Assembly (NCBI GenBank): GCA_013214485.1
Contig: JABSSF010000005.1
Span: 1 to 38,564, forward strand
DNA length: 38,564 nucleotides
Direction of reading: 5' to 3'
Origin: Rickettsiaceae bacterium
GTDB taxonomy: Bacteria; Pseudomonadota; Alphaproteobacteria; Rickettsiales; Rickettsiaceae
This document shows positions 11,315 through 20,906 of the stretch, in pieces. A program made the position numbers and the translations under genes. Every line of letters starts with the position of its first letter. Within the stretch, counting starts at the first letter, position 1. The notes beneath the pieces were generated by a model that searched no databases, had not been told where the DNA came from, and saw nothing but the letters and a program-made list of their open reading frames with translations.

Positions 11315-11700
11315 GTTGAGAGTCAGGGTAATCAGCTTCGGGGAAACTTTATAACCAATAAATTAAAGTTGCTGATTACTTGGCTCTCAACATAATTTAT
11401 AAATGTATATATTACTGACCACTAAAATAAGGAAAAATTAGAATTTATATTCTCACCTAGCGATCGGGGAGTTAACAAAACTGACAAAGAGAGCAGCTAT
11501 TATAGCCTTTAGATTAAAACTTAGTGTTTTAGTCCTGAACATACGCTAAAATCTCCCCGATCATAGATCCTAGCTATTTTGATTAAATTAAATCAATTAA
11601 TGCTAATCGAGGACTGCACTATTATTTAAGGTCGTGCACGACCTCTCTTTGTTAGGAGTTGTTATACCCCAGAGCAACAACTTGATACTCATAACAGGAA
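11315..11700 (+). ncRNA. Candidate structured RNA/repeat element, copy 1 (strand tentative)
   Basis: 5' hairpin GTTGAGAG(11315-11322)/CTCTCAAC(11384-11391) with inner GTAATCAGC/GCTGATTAC; closing stem GATCGGGGAG(11462-11471)/CTCCCCGATC(11553-11562); inner hairpins GCTATTATAGC and GATTAAAAC/GTTTTAGTC; palindrome AGGTCGTGCACGACCT (11629-11644); distal AGTTGTT/AACAACT hairpin. Homologous to 37749-38190 with compensatory changes. Confidence 0.6.
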
Positions 11701-11920
11701 TCATATAATAATTTTGACGTCTGTCAAGAAGATAAAAAAGATTTTTTTCATCGCTGAAAATATTATTGGCAAAATATGTAGTTATTTTAAACCTAATAAT
11801 TAATCAATTATAATGTTTTTACTAAAAATGATATAAATATAAAAATCTAGTATTTTCATATTTATATGAAATTTATATTTTGTAATCTTTTATATTTATG
11901 TATAATATAATTATTTAATG

Positions 11921-11932
11921 TATTATATAATA
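11921..11932. promoter_or_regulatory. Palindrome TATTATATAATA upstream of the AbrB-type antitoxin, possible autoregulatory operator
   Basis: Perfect 12-bp palindrome 5 bp before the ATG at 11938; TATAAT at 11901-11906; very AT-rich context limits weight. Confidence 0.3.
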
Positions 11933-11937
11933 ATATT

Positions 11938-12192
11938 ATGGAAACTTTTAAAAGTTATATTGATAATAATGGAAAATTAGCAATACCTGCTAAAATTAGG
12001 AAAAAACTACATTTAAACAAAGGAGATGAAGTTTCAGTTAAATATACAAATTCGGTATTAGTGGTAAGCACTTTTCATGCTAATATACAAAAATCTAGGG
12101 ATATTTTAGATAAATATGAAGATCTAGATTTACAGAAAGAATTAAAAAATATGAGACGTAAAGATGCAGAAAAAAATTATACCCAAAAATAA
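11938..12192 (+). CDS. vapB: AbrB/SpoVT-fold antitoxin (VapB-like)
   Basis: SYIDNNGKLAIPAKIRKKLHLNKGDEVSVKYTNSVLVV swapped-hairpin AbrB domain; overlaps downstream PIN-domain ORF. Confidence 0.85.
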   Translation: METFKSYIDNNGKLAIPAKIRKKLHLNKGDEVSVKYTNSVLVVSTFHANIQKSRDILDKYEDLDLQKELKNMRRKDAEKNYTQK

Positions 12193-12574
12193 GAAGTTGT
12201 TAGACACTTCGGCAGTGATTAGTATTCTTCAGAAAGAGTCAGGCTATAAACTAGTTGAAGAAATCATTGCCAGTAGCGCTATTTCAGCTGTTAATTTTAG
12301 TGAGCTTGTTGCTGTTCTTGCAAGAAGCTCTATTCCTGAGAAAGACATTGATAAAATAATTACTGATATAGTACCTGAAATTATTCCATTTTCTGAAGAT
12401 ATAGCGATTAATGCTGGTAAACTTGTAAATAAAACAAAAGAATATGGTTTATCTTTAGGAGATAGAGCTTGCTTAGCTACTGGACAATATTATGGTATGG
12501 AAATCTATACGGCTGATAAAGCTTGGTTAAAATTACAAAAACATATTAAATCAAATATCATTATTATAAGATAA
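12164..12574 (+). CDS. vapC: PIN-domain toxin (VapC-like ribonuclease)
   Basis: LLDTSAVISILQKE...; LSLGDRACLATGQYYGMEIYTADKAW PIN acidic residues; overlaps antitoxin by 29 nt. ATG within KKLLDTSA region may start later than annotated. Confidence 0.88.
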   Translation: MQKKIIPKNKKLLDTSAVISILQKESGYKLVEEIIASSAISAVNFSELVAVLARSSIPEKDIDKIITDIVPEIIPFSEDIAINAGKLVNKTKEYGLSLGDRACLATGQYYGMEIYTADKAWLKLQKHIKSNIIIIR

Positions 12575-12617
12575 CTATACCTAAGATGAATGAAAAATTA
12601 CTGTTCTCAAAAGAGGT

Positions 12618-13397
12618 CTAATCATTTTGAATATATAAACTTGCACAGGTTCTATTAAATCTTATTTCAGATAGCCATGTCCATACTCGCAATATTTGAT
12701 CAGTAACAGAAATATTGTCTATGAATAAAAATTCTTTAGTAGAAAACAATATAAATTGGGCTTTAGCTATTAAATTTTCAAATGGAACCATTCCAAGTTG
12801 AGCTCTACTGTCACCAGATTCGTCACGATTATCGCCCATGAAAAAATAATGTCCTTGTGGCACAGTAATTGGCTCATAATTACTATGAGTATCATACATT
12901 AAATTCATTCGTTTAACCTTATAAGAAAAATAGCTCACACCATTAGGTAAGGTTTCTTTATATTTAATATATATTTTCCCCCATTCATCAGCAAATTCTC
13001 CTACTTCTTGCCTGGTAACAGGGACATTATTAATATATAATACATCGTCAATTATTTTAATAACATCTCCTGGCAAACCAATTAATCGCTTAATATATCT
13101 ATCTTTTTCAATATCATGTGGTGGTTTTAATATTATTATATCTCCTCTTTCTGGAGAGTTTGAAAATATTCTACCTGAGAATAGATTAGGCGACCATGGG
13201 ATAGAATATTTACTGTAGCCGTAAGAATATTTTGTCGCAAAAATATAATCTCCTTCTAGAATAGTTAATTTCATTGATCCTGTTGGAACAAAAAATAATT
13301 CAATGATAAGTATTCTTATTGCCATAGCAATAGCAACTACGACCAATAATGATTTAATCTCATCAAATAATGTTGATTTTTGTGATGATTCTGTCAT
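12618..13397 (-). CDS. lepB: Signal peptidase I
   Basis: VPTGSMKLTILEGDYIFATKYSYGYS (catalytic Ser); DRYIKRLIGLPGD (Lys); FFMGDNRDESGDSR. Confidence 0.97.
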   Translation of the reverse strand: MTESSQKSTLFDEIKSLLVVVAIAMAIRILIIELFFVPTGSMKLTILEGDYIFATKYSYGYSKYSIPWSPNLFSGRIFSNSPERGDIIILKPPHDIEKDRYIKRLIGLPGDVIKIIDDVLYINNVPVTRQEVGEFADEWGKIYIKYKETLPNGVSYFSYKVKRMNLMYDTHSNYEPITVPQGHYFFMGDNRDESGDSRAQLGMVPFENLIAKAQFILFSTKEFLFIDNISVTDQILRVWTWLSEIRFNRTCASLYIQND

Positions 13398-13469
13398 AAA
13401 TTAAATTATTACTCAAAAGTAAAGACATTAGCATCATATATATTTATTAAGCATAAATCCATATAAATC

Positions 13470-14225
13470 ATGAAAATAAACGATAAATTTTCTTCAAGTA
13501 ATTACTCAATAAGAAAGGAACAAGTAAATTACATTATTTTACATTATACTGAAATGGAATTTACTGCTGCGCTTGAAAAATTATGCGACAGTAATTCTGA
13601 AGTAAGCTGTCATTATCTTATTAAAGCTGATGGAGAAGTTTTTAGATTAGTAGCAGATAGCAGGAAAGCTTGGCATGCGGGTAGAAGCCATTGGCAAGGC
13701 ATAGATGAGTTAAATGAATCATCTATTGGTATTGAGATAGATAATTTAGGTAATGAAGATTTTACGCAACAACAAATAGCAGCTTGTGTAGAATTATGCC
13801 ATATGCTTAAAAATAAATATAATATAAAATCTAATAACATAATTGGTCATTCAGATATTGCTCCATGGCGTAAAATTGATCCAGGGATATTTTTTCCCTG
13901 GCATATATTAGCTCAGCAAGGACTAGGTATTTGGTATGATTTAAATCTAGTTAAGAAAGATTTTGTAAAGAATAAAATAATACATGAATTTGCTGATAAA
14001 AATGATGCAGTTAAAAAATTACAACTGCAATTGCAACAATTAGGATATAAAGTTGAGATATCTGGAGAATTTGATCAGCAAACTAATTTTGTTATTCGTT
14101 CTTTTCAATCCCACTTTAATCAGCAAATTATCCAGGATAAAGGTCTGGATTATTATCGTAATGATGATTCTTTATATGTTTGGGATAATATTTCACAAAC
14201 TATATTAACTAATTTACTAAAATGA
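13470..14225 (+). CDS. ampD: N-acetylmuramoyl-L-alanine amidase (AmpD-like) with C-terminal peptidoglycan-binding domain
   Basis: ILHYTEMEF, CHYLIKADGEVFRLV, AWHAGRSHWQG, IGHSDIAPWRKIDPG; C-terminal VKKLQLQLQQLGYKVEISGEFDQQTNFVIRSFQ PG_binding_1. Confidence 0.92.
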   Translation: MKINDKFSSSNYSIRKEQVNYIILHYTEMEFTAALEKLCDSNSEVSCHYLIKADGEVFRLVADSRKAWHAGRSHWQGIDELNESSIGIEIDNLGNEDFTQQQIAACVELCHMLKNKYNIKSNNIIGHSDIAPWRKIDPGIFFPWHILAQQGLGIWYDLNLVKKDFVKNKIIHEFADKNDAVKKLQLQLQQLGYKVEISGEFDQQTNFVIRSFQSHFNQQIIQDKGLDYYRNDDSLYVWDNISQTILTNLLK

Positions 14226-14226
14226 A

Positions 14227-14255
14227 ATAATAATTAACAAAATATTAATTATTAT
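14227..14255 (+). terminator. AT-only stem-loop directly after ampD, possible terminator
   Basis: ATAATAATTAA (14227-14237) / TTAATTATTAT (14245-14255), perfect 11-bp stem, 7-nt loop; no U tract. Confidence 0.3.
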
Positions 14256-14298
14256 CCTGTAAAATAAATGATATAAGTAATAATATCATGGGATAGTT

Positions 14299-16623
14299 AT
14301 GTCTAAAGATAAAGATGAAATAAAGCAGGAAATACAAAGAATAGCTTTGGGTAGTCTAATAGAGGGAATAAGAGATAATATTGTTGGAGGTAGAAGAAAG
14401 AAGGTAGGGGTTGAAGATATAATTGGTAATAAGAATATCAAAAATAGCAAGGTTCATCTGCGGGGTTCATTAAATAATTTTATTAACATTACTAAACAGC
14501 AAATAATTAATCAATATGGAAGACAGCAAGGCAACAAGATAATAGAAGAATATCAGAGCTATATTAAGGCATCTGTTGTGAATGGGTTGTTGGATATTGA
14601 AGAAATGGCTAAACTGAAAGCAGATATTGTTGATGTAAATCAAAAGGCTTTGTTTTTTGCAGGAAAATTACCAAGTAAAGAAATGGCAGAAAACATACCT
14701 GCTATAAATCAAGTAATGGTTAATAATATTAACATTGCTCCTACGTTGGTAAAATGGAAAAATCTAGGTTTTTCTAATAATGATAATGTGGTAGTAGATG
14801 ATTTTATAGAAACTGCAACAGAAATTACTAACTATTACCAAAAAGAAATCAAAAATATAATTTTAGAGGAAATAAATAAGGGAGCAAAAGGCAAGAAAAA
14901 ATATACACCTAATTGTGACGATATTATTGGCAATTTAAAATTTAATAAATATTTAAAAGATCAGGAGCAGTATAAAAAGAGTAGGAAAGGTATTTATGGA
15001 GAGATTGCAAGCTTCCCAAGAAGAATTAATAACGAATTAGGTATTCCACCTAGTCTACAAAATACTAATTTCGATGTTAAAAAAATAATTAATAATATTA
15101 CTTATGTTTCTTATAAAACCCGAAATATTGATATCAAAAATGCAGAAAAAATATTGCAGAAATTTAAAAATGCAAGTGAGAATATAGAAAAAGATGGAAA
15201 AGTTGCGGCTAAAAATAAAATTACTCTAAAAGAATATGCTATTTTAACTGATTTGAAAAAAGCTGCTAATTCTTTGGATAAATTAGAAAAATCAGGGTTC
15301 ATTGCAGATAAGAGTAGACTTCAGCAATTACAAAAATTATCACATGAATGTAGCAGTGCTATTGACAACTATAGTAAGAATATCTTTGCTCCCAAATTGT
15401 CTGAACAAAAGCAAGGTGTAGTTTTTTTTGATAACCCTCATAAGAGAGCTACATTGAGTAGAAAAAGTTTAGATCGTACAGATAAATTTCGGACTCTATT
15501 TTCAAAATATGATCATACTTCGATGTTAAATGTAGCAGGAAAAATTCCGCATAGAGCAGAATTAATTATTGGTGGTCAAAATCGTTCTAAAATAGATTTA
15601 GATGGATATTTGCGAGCCGATAGTTACAAAATAAATATATCTAAACTGGTACCTAAAAAACATCATCAGGAAATGGAAAAAATTTATGGTGATGAATGGA
15701 AAGAGATTTTAGCTGAAAAATACAAAGCAGCAGAAGATAAGATACTTAGTGAGGATGCTTTTGAGAAATTTAATGATTTAAAGGCTTCTTCAGGTGAGGT
15801 TCAACATGAGGCAGGGAAAGCCAATTTAAAATGGGGTGGTCATAAAGATGCCAAGAAAAAAGATAAAGAATTAAAAACAGATAAATTCCAAACTATACAT
15901 GAAAATTTTGCAGGAGATAGTTATAAATATTCTAAAAGCACTAACAATGCTCCTAAACAAGATATGATGTGTTCAGAATTTAATGCAAGAATAGTAATTG
16001 CTAGTATGATGGAGGTTAATAAGCAGGTTTTAAGTGATGCAACGTGGAAAAGTATTAGTAAAACACAGCAAGAAGAAATAAAAGAAATCATGGGTTATAA
16101 CATTGATGAAACGCAGAAAATGGCATTAGAAAGATTCGCAAATTATGGAAATAATATTAGTGGTGAAGATCAAAACATAATTAATGATATGGTTTATAAT
16201 CTTGAAGATTATGCAGTGAATAAAATTAAAAGCATTGTTGAGCAATCAAAACCAAAAATTAAGGCTGAGGAAAAAACAATAAACCTAATTAAACAAGGCA
16301 TAGTGGATATTCCTATTGATAAGGATGAAGATTTACATAAGCTTCATCCAGGAAGATTGCATAAACTTTTGAATAAGAAAGGATGTATCCAAAAAGTAGA
16401 GCTAGGAGAGGCTGATTTCATTCAAAGTGGTAATATTGTAAGTAGAGTGATTAAAAAATTAATAAAACAAATAGAGGATTATAGAACTAAGAAAAGCATC
16501 CCTGTTGAGGATATAAGCTTTGATGAAATAGATAGGCATCAAAAAAATGAGCACCAGCAAACAGAATACAACAGAAGAAAGTCAACTAGCTTTTCTAATA
16601 AAGGAGGGCATCTTGATTTATAG
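14299..16623 (+). CDS. Large hypothetical protein (774 aa); possible circularly permuted NlpC/P60 (papain-like) domain
   Basis: KYDHTSMLNVAGKIPHRAELIIGG (His406) followed ~150 aa later by KQDMMCSEFNARIVIASMM (Cys558): H-then-C order as in YiiX/LRAT-like permuted papain folds; Lys-rich. Confidence 0.8.
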   Translation: MSKDKDEIKQEIQRIALGSLIEGIRDNIVGGRRKKVGVEDIIGNKNIKNSKVHLRGSLNNFINITKQQIINQYGRQQGNKIIEEYQSYIKASVVNGLLDIEEMAKLKADIVDVNQKALFFAGKLPSKEMAENIPAINQVMVNNINIAPTLVKWKNLGFSNNDNVVVDDFIETATEITNYYQKEIKNIILEEINKGAKGKKKYTPNCDDIIGNLKFNKYLKDQEQYKKSRKGIYGEIASFPRRINNELGIPPSLQNTNFDVKKIINNITYVSYKTRNIDIKNAEKILQKFKNASENIEKDGKVAAKNKITLKEYAILTDLKKAANSLDKLEKSGFIADKSRLQQLQKLSHECSSAIDNYSKNIFAPKLSEQKQGVVFFDNPHKRATLSRKSLDRTDKFRTLFSKYDHTSMLNVAGKIPHRAELIIGGQNRSKIDLDGYLRADSYKINISKLVPKKHHQEMEKIYGDEWKEILAEKYKAAEDKILSEDAFEKFNDLKASSGEVQHEAGKANLKWGGHKDAKKKDKELKTDKFQTIHENFAGDSYKYSKSTNNAPKQDMMCSEFNARIVIASMMEVNKQVLSDATWKSISKTQQEEIKEIMGYNIDETQKMALERFANYGNNISGEDQNIINDMVYNLEDYAVNKIKSIVEQSKPKIKAEEKTINLIKQGIVDIPIDKDEDLHKLHPGRLHKLLNKKGCIQKVELGEADFIQSGNIVSRVIKKLIKQIEDYRTKKSIPVEDISFDEIDRHQKNEHQQTEYNRRKSTSFSNKGGHLDL

Positions 16624-16732
16624 CAACTAGCTGGATGTACTAAAAGAACTGGAATCTATCATTGCTTTAAAGGTTACATAATTCAGATTGATTAAATTTT
16701 TGTGGAGTAATTATGTCTAGGTTTGATAAATT

Positions 16733-16846
16733 CTAAAACCCGTCATCCAGAGCCAACCTTTGGTCTTCTGCGTGCGATCCAGATTTGATTACATTACATA
16801 TTTTTTTGGATCGCCGCGAACATAAATGTTCTCGCAATGACGCTCC
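16733..16846 (-). repeat. ~110-bp interspersed repeat, copy D (reverse orientation)
   Basis: Reverse complement GGAGCGTCATTGCGAGAACATTTATGTTCGCGGCGATCCAAAAAAATATGTAATGTAATCAAATCTGGATCGCACGCAGAAGACCAAAGGTTGGCTCTGGATGACGGG matches 37570-37727, 38206-38325 and 19347-19460. Confidence 0.8.
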
Positions 16847-16924
16847 ATGTTAACCAATTACGTAACCTTTACAGCAATTACGCTTTTAACCGTGAACACT
16901 TATACTGCTATTTTCAGATTTTTT

Positions 16925-17272
16925 TTATTTATAATAATTTATTATTGGTGTATTGTTTGGGTTATTAGAACCACCACCATAGCCATTATTATTATTATTA
17001 CCATCAGATACACAATTAAAATATGTGCGATCAGATGTATTCTGTTCTGAAGGTGGAGTAATACCTATTTGAGCATTTTTGCTACCTTTAAGCATACTAC
17101 AGAATTTTTGCGCTAGTTCAGTAGCACTTTCGATATCGGTTTCAGAATGATCTACATATACATACCGAGGGCTAAAAGAAAGTATTTTAGGGCGTCCGCC
17201 AGTTTCTGAACCAAAACAACCACTTAATAAAAACAATGGCAGTAATATCAATATAAAATTTTTTATTTTCAT
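16925..17272 (-). CDS. Small lipoprotein (115 aa) with Asn/Gly-rich C-terminus
   Basis: Signal peptide and lipobox LLSGC; ATELAQKFCSMLKGSKNAQI...DRTYFNCV core; GNNNNNGYGGGSNNPNN tail. Confidence 0.75.
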   Translation of the reverse strand: MKIKNFILILLPLFLLSGCFGSETGGRPKILSFSPRYVYVDHSETDIESATELAQKFCSMLKGSKNAQIGITPPSEQNTSDRTYFNCVSDGNNNNNGYGGGSNNPNNTPIINYYK

Positions 17273-17344
17273 GACAATATTTTTCTTTTTAGTATTTCCT
17301 TAAATCTATGCGTTAGAATAACATAAAACACATTAATAATCAAG

Positions 17345-19162
17345 TTAATTCTTACTTGCTCTTTTGCGATCAGTAGCAGATAACAGTGTTTTACGTAACC
17401 TAATTGATTTTGGAGTTACTTCGACTCTTTCATCATCTTGAATGTAAGCTATTGCTTGTTCTAAAGTCATAAGCCTTGGGGGGGAAAGCCTAATTGCTTC
17501 ATCTTTACTGGTTGTTCTAATGTTAGATAATTGTTTTGATTTTAGTGGATTTACTTCTAAATCATTACTACGATTATGTTCACCAATAATCATTCCTTGA
17601 TAAACAGGTACACCAGACTCTATAAACATTTCACCACGATCCTCTAAATTCCACAAAGCGTATGCTACAGCATTACCATCATCAGTAGAAATCAACACCC
17701 CATTACGTCTACCTGGGATAGTGCCACAATAAGGTTCATAAGCATGAAATATTCTGCTCATAATACCACTACCACGAGTTTCAGTTAAAAATGGTCCATG
17801 GTAGCCAATAAGCCCTCTAGAAGGAGCAATAAAAATCAATCTAGTTTTATCACTACCTGACGATCGCATATCAAGCATTCTACCTTTGCGTTGGTTTAAG
17901 GATTCAACTACTGTGCCGACATATTCAGAGTCAACATCAATCTGCACTTCTTCAAAAGGCTCTAATTTTTCATCAGTTGTTTCATCTTCTTTATATAATA
18001 CTAATGGACGGCTAATAGAAAGTTCAAACCCTTCTCTACGCATAGTTTCAATTAATACACCAAGTTGTAATTCACCACGCCCAGCAACATTAAAAGCATC
18101 TTTATTTTCTTTCTCTGTAATACGAATTGCAACATTACCTTCAGCTTCACGCATTAGCCTGCTCCTTAGAACTCTTGAAGTAAGCTTATCGCCTTCTTTC
18201 CCAGCAAGAGGAGAATCATTTATTGAAAATGTCATAGATAGAGTAGGAGGGTCAATTGGTTGTGCTGGTAAAGCTTTTTCTACTTCTGCAGCTGATATTG
18301 TATTTGAAACATTGGCTTTCTCTAAGCCAGCAATAGCAATAATATCACCAGCACTAGCAGTATCAATTGGTTTGCGTTCTAAACCTTTAAAACTGAGTAT
18401 TTTAGCAATACGACCATTTTCTATTAAATTACTTTCACGATCCATAACTTTTACTGGCATATTAACTTTTACTTCTCCGCTAGCAATTCTTCCAGTTAAA
18501 ATTCTACCCATATAAGGATCATATTCACGAGTAGTAGCAATCATCGCAAATGGTGCGTTAACATCAGCTTTAGGTTCTTTAATATGTTTAGTAATTATAT
18601 CAAACAAAGGAGTGAGATTTTCCCTTGAATCATTATCTAAATCATTTACCGCCCAGCCATTTTTACCAGAGGCATATAATGTTGGAAAATCTAACTGTTC
18701 ATCAGTAGCATCAAGAGCAACAAATAAGTCAAAAATCTCATCTAATACTTCATTATGACGAGCATCACTGCGATCAATTTTATTTATTACTACAATAGGT
18801 TTAAGGCCAAGCTTTAAAGCTTTACCTAGGACAAATTTAGTTTGTGGCATCGGTCCTTCAGCAGCATCAACAAGTAATACTACGCCATCGATCATGGATA
18901 AAATTCTTTCTACTTCACCACCAAAATCAGCGTGTCCTGGGGTGTCGATAATGTTTATTTTAATATCTTGCCAATTTACAGAAGTACATTTTGCTAAGAT
19001 AGTAATACCTCGTTCTTTTTCTAAGTCATTAGAATCCATAGCTCTTTCTGCTATTTCCTGATGCTGCTTAAAAGTTCCACTTTGTTTTAACATTTCATCA
19101 ATAATAGTAGTTTTGCCATGATCTACGTGGGCAATTATTGCAACATTGCGAATTGAAGTCAT
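17345..19162 (-). CDS. typA: Ribosome-associated GTPase TypA/BipA
   Basis: [37 protein letters not shown]; full-length TypA architecture. Confidence 0.97.
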   Translation of the reverse strand: MTSIRNVAIIAHVDHGKTTIIDEMLKQSGTFKQHQEIAERAMDSNDLEKERGITILAKCTSVNWQDIKINIIDTPGHADFGGEVERILSMIDGVVLLVDAAEGPMPQTKFVLGKALKLGLKPIVVINKIDRSDARHNEVLDEIFDLFVALDATDEQLDFPTLYASGKNGWAVNDLDNDSRENLTPLFDIITKHIKEPKADVNAPFAMIATTREYDPYMGRILTGRIASGEVKVNMPVKVMDRESNLIENGRIAKILSFKGLERKPIDTASAGDIIAIAGLEKANVSNTISAAEVEKALPAQPIDPPTLSMTFSINDSPLAGKEGDKLTSRVLRSRLMREAEGNVAIRITEKENKDAFNVAGRGELQLGVLIETMRREGFELSISRPLVLYKEDETTDEKLEPFEEVQIDVDSEYVGTVVESLNQRKGRMLDMRSSGSDKTRLIFIAPSRGLIGYHGPFLTETRGSGIMSRIFHAYEPYCGTIPGRRNGVLISTDDGNAVAYALWNLEDRGEMFIESGVPVYQGMIIGEHNRSNDLEVNPLKSKQLSNIRTTSKDEAIRLSPPRLMTLEQAIAYIQDDERVEVTPKSIRLRKTLLSATDRKRASKN

Positions 19163-19346
19163 ATTGAAATAGTCCTTATTTTATTTACTTAGTCTAGATT
19201 TGTTTAAAATATATTTATATATAGTTATTATTAAATATTAATTATTATTTTACAGTAATTTTCTAATGAGAGCAAATTATGTATTAAAGAATAAGATATT
19301 CTAGAATAATTATTATAGGGCACTACCAGCAAAGTTACATAAGAAC

Positions 19347-19460
19347 TGGAGGGTGTCACCTTCGAGAACATTCATGTTTATGGCAATCTAGAGAAAAAAT
19401 ATATGTAGTAATATCAAATCTGGATTATCATGCTGATAAACTGGCTCATGATGACAGTTT
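19347..19460 (+). repeat. ~110-bp interspersed repeat, copy C
   Basis: GGAGGGTGTCACCTTCGAGAACATTCATGTTTATGGCAATCTAGAGAAAAAATATATGTAGTAATATCAAATCTGGAT...GGCTCATGATGACAG. Confidence 0.65.
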
Positions 19461-19523
19461 GAATGTTACCATACTGACGTAAAACCGACCCATTATAACG
19501 GTTTGCAAACTTTTTAATAACTT

Positions 19524-20852
19524 TTAATCCTGTAATTCTTCTTTTTCTAGAAGTTTTTTCAGCTCTTCTTTATTATATGCTTTTTCAGTCATAGTAATTT
19601 CTTTGTCAAAAATCTCTTTTACAGCTTTTTCTTCAAGCATAGGGCCTGTTAAAGATTCTACTGCATTTTTATTATTAGTATAAAAATCAATAATTTGTTG
19701 TTCTTGACCTGGAAAATTCCTTGCTTGATCTAATATTGCCTTCTTAACATCTTCCTGAGTAATTTGTAAATTTTTCTCTCTGATATACTCAGCTAGTAAT
19801 AATCCAAGACGCACTCTTCTTGTTGCTAATTTAAGATAGTTTTCTTCTTTCTCTTTAGCAGATTTTTTCTTTAAAGATGGATCTTCTTCTTCACTCCCAG
19901 ACATTTGTTGCTTTAATGATTCTAATTCCTTATTAAGTAATGATTTAGGGACATTAAATTTTAACATATCTTCTAGTTTATTAAATAATTTCATCTTAAT
20001 TAAACCAGAGACATGTCTAGAATATTCAGTTGCAATATTTTCTTTAACTTGCTTTTTTAATTCTTGAATATTCTCGCATTGAAATTTTTTTGCAAATTCG
20101 TCATCTATTTTAGTTTTGGTTTCTGAATGTATTGTAACAACGCTTACTTTAAATTCAGCAGGCTTGCCAGCTAAGTCTTTAGCGTGGTAATCCTTAGGAA
20201 AGGTTGCTTTGACTACTATATCGTCGCCTGCTTTTGTACCTTCTAGCTGTTTTTCAAAACCTTCAATAAATGATCCGCTACCTAGAACTAATTTATGATT
20301 ATCTAATTTACCCCCATCAAAAGCTTTGTCATTAATATATCCAACAGCATTAATAGTTACCTGATCTCCCTTTTTTGCTTTATCTTTTTTCTCTTTATCA
20401 TATGACTTACTTAAGCTTGCAAATTTCTCAATTTCAGCATCTATGTCTTTGTCATTAACATTTAAAACTGGCTTTTCAATAGCAATTTGCTTAAAATTAG
20501 GCATTTTTATTTCTGGATTTAATTCAAATTTTAAAGTAAATTCTACATCTTTATCTTCTTCATTAACTACATCTTCCACATCAGGGTTAGCAACAGTACG
20601 TAATTTTTTTTCCTCAGTAACTTTATTAATTGTTTCCATAATTTTATCTTTTACAATATCTGCGCGTGTGGCTTCACCATATTTTTTCTTTAGTACTTTA
20701 TCTGGAACCTTACCCTTTCTAAAACCTGGAATACTCAAAGTTCCCTTAGCATCAGCTAATTTTTTATCAACTTCTTTGGTAACTTCTTTTGCTGGAATTT
20801 TGACCTTTATATGATACTCTATATCATCTTTTTTTAATTCAGTAATACTCAT
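19524..20852 (-). CDS. tig: Trigger factor
   Basis: N-terminal IPGFRKGKVPDKVLKKKYG; FKBP-like GDQVTINAVGYINDKAFDGGK...VLGSGSFIEGFEKQL. Confidence 0.96.
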   Translation of the reverse strand: MSITELKKDDIEYHIKVKIPAKEVTKEVDKKLADAKGTLSIPGFRKGKVPDKVLKKKYGEATRADIVKDKIMETINKVTEEKKLRTVANPDVEDVVNEEDKDVEFTLKFELNPEIKMPNFKQIAIEKPVLNVNDKDIDAEIEKFASLSKSYDKEKKDKAKKGDQVTINAVGYINDKAFDGGKLDNHKLVLGSGSFIEGFEKQLEGTKAGDDIVVKATFPKDYHAKDLAGKPAEFKVSVVTIHSETKTKIDDEFAKKFQCENIQELKKQVKENIATEYSRHVSGLIKMKLFNKLEDMLKFNVPKSLLNKELESLKQQMSGSEEEDPSLKKKSAKEKEENYLKLATRRVRLGLLLAEYIREKNLQITQEDVKKAILDQARNFPGQEQQIIDFYTNNKNAVESLTGPMLEEKAVKEIFDKEITMTEKAYNKEELKKLLEKEELQD

Positions 20853-20906
20853 AAATATTATCTTTTTAAAATTTTATTTAAGTTTAAAATTATTATCATG
20901 CACTAC

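Noticed and set aside
11315-11700. Structured element as tmRNA, RNase P RNA, SRP RNA, group I/II intron or retron
   Set aside because: No tRNA-like CCA/T-loop end, no RNase P GAGGAAAGTCC-type core, no SRP GGAAGCAGC motif, no domain V hairpin, and no RT or intron-encoded ORF nearby.
16847-17050. 67-aa hydrophobic ORF
   Set aside because: Antisense to the lipoprotein's Asn-rich codons; Ile/Thr-rich artefact.
17886-18515. 209-aa ORF antisense to typA
   Set aside because: Fully antisense to strongly conserved typA; Ser-rich composition is the usual shadow-frame artefact.
20443-20814. 123-aa ORF antisense to tig
   Set aside because: Shadow ORF of a conserved gene.
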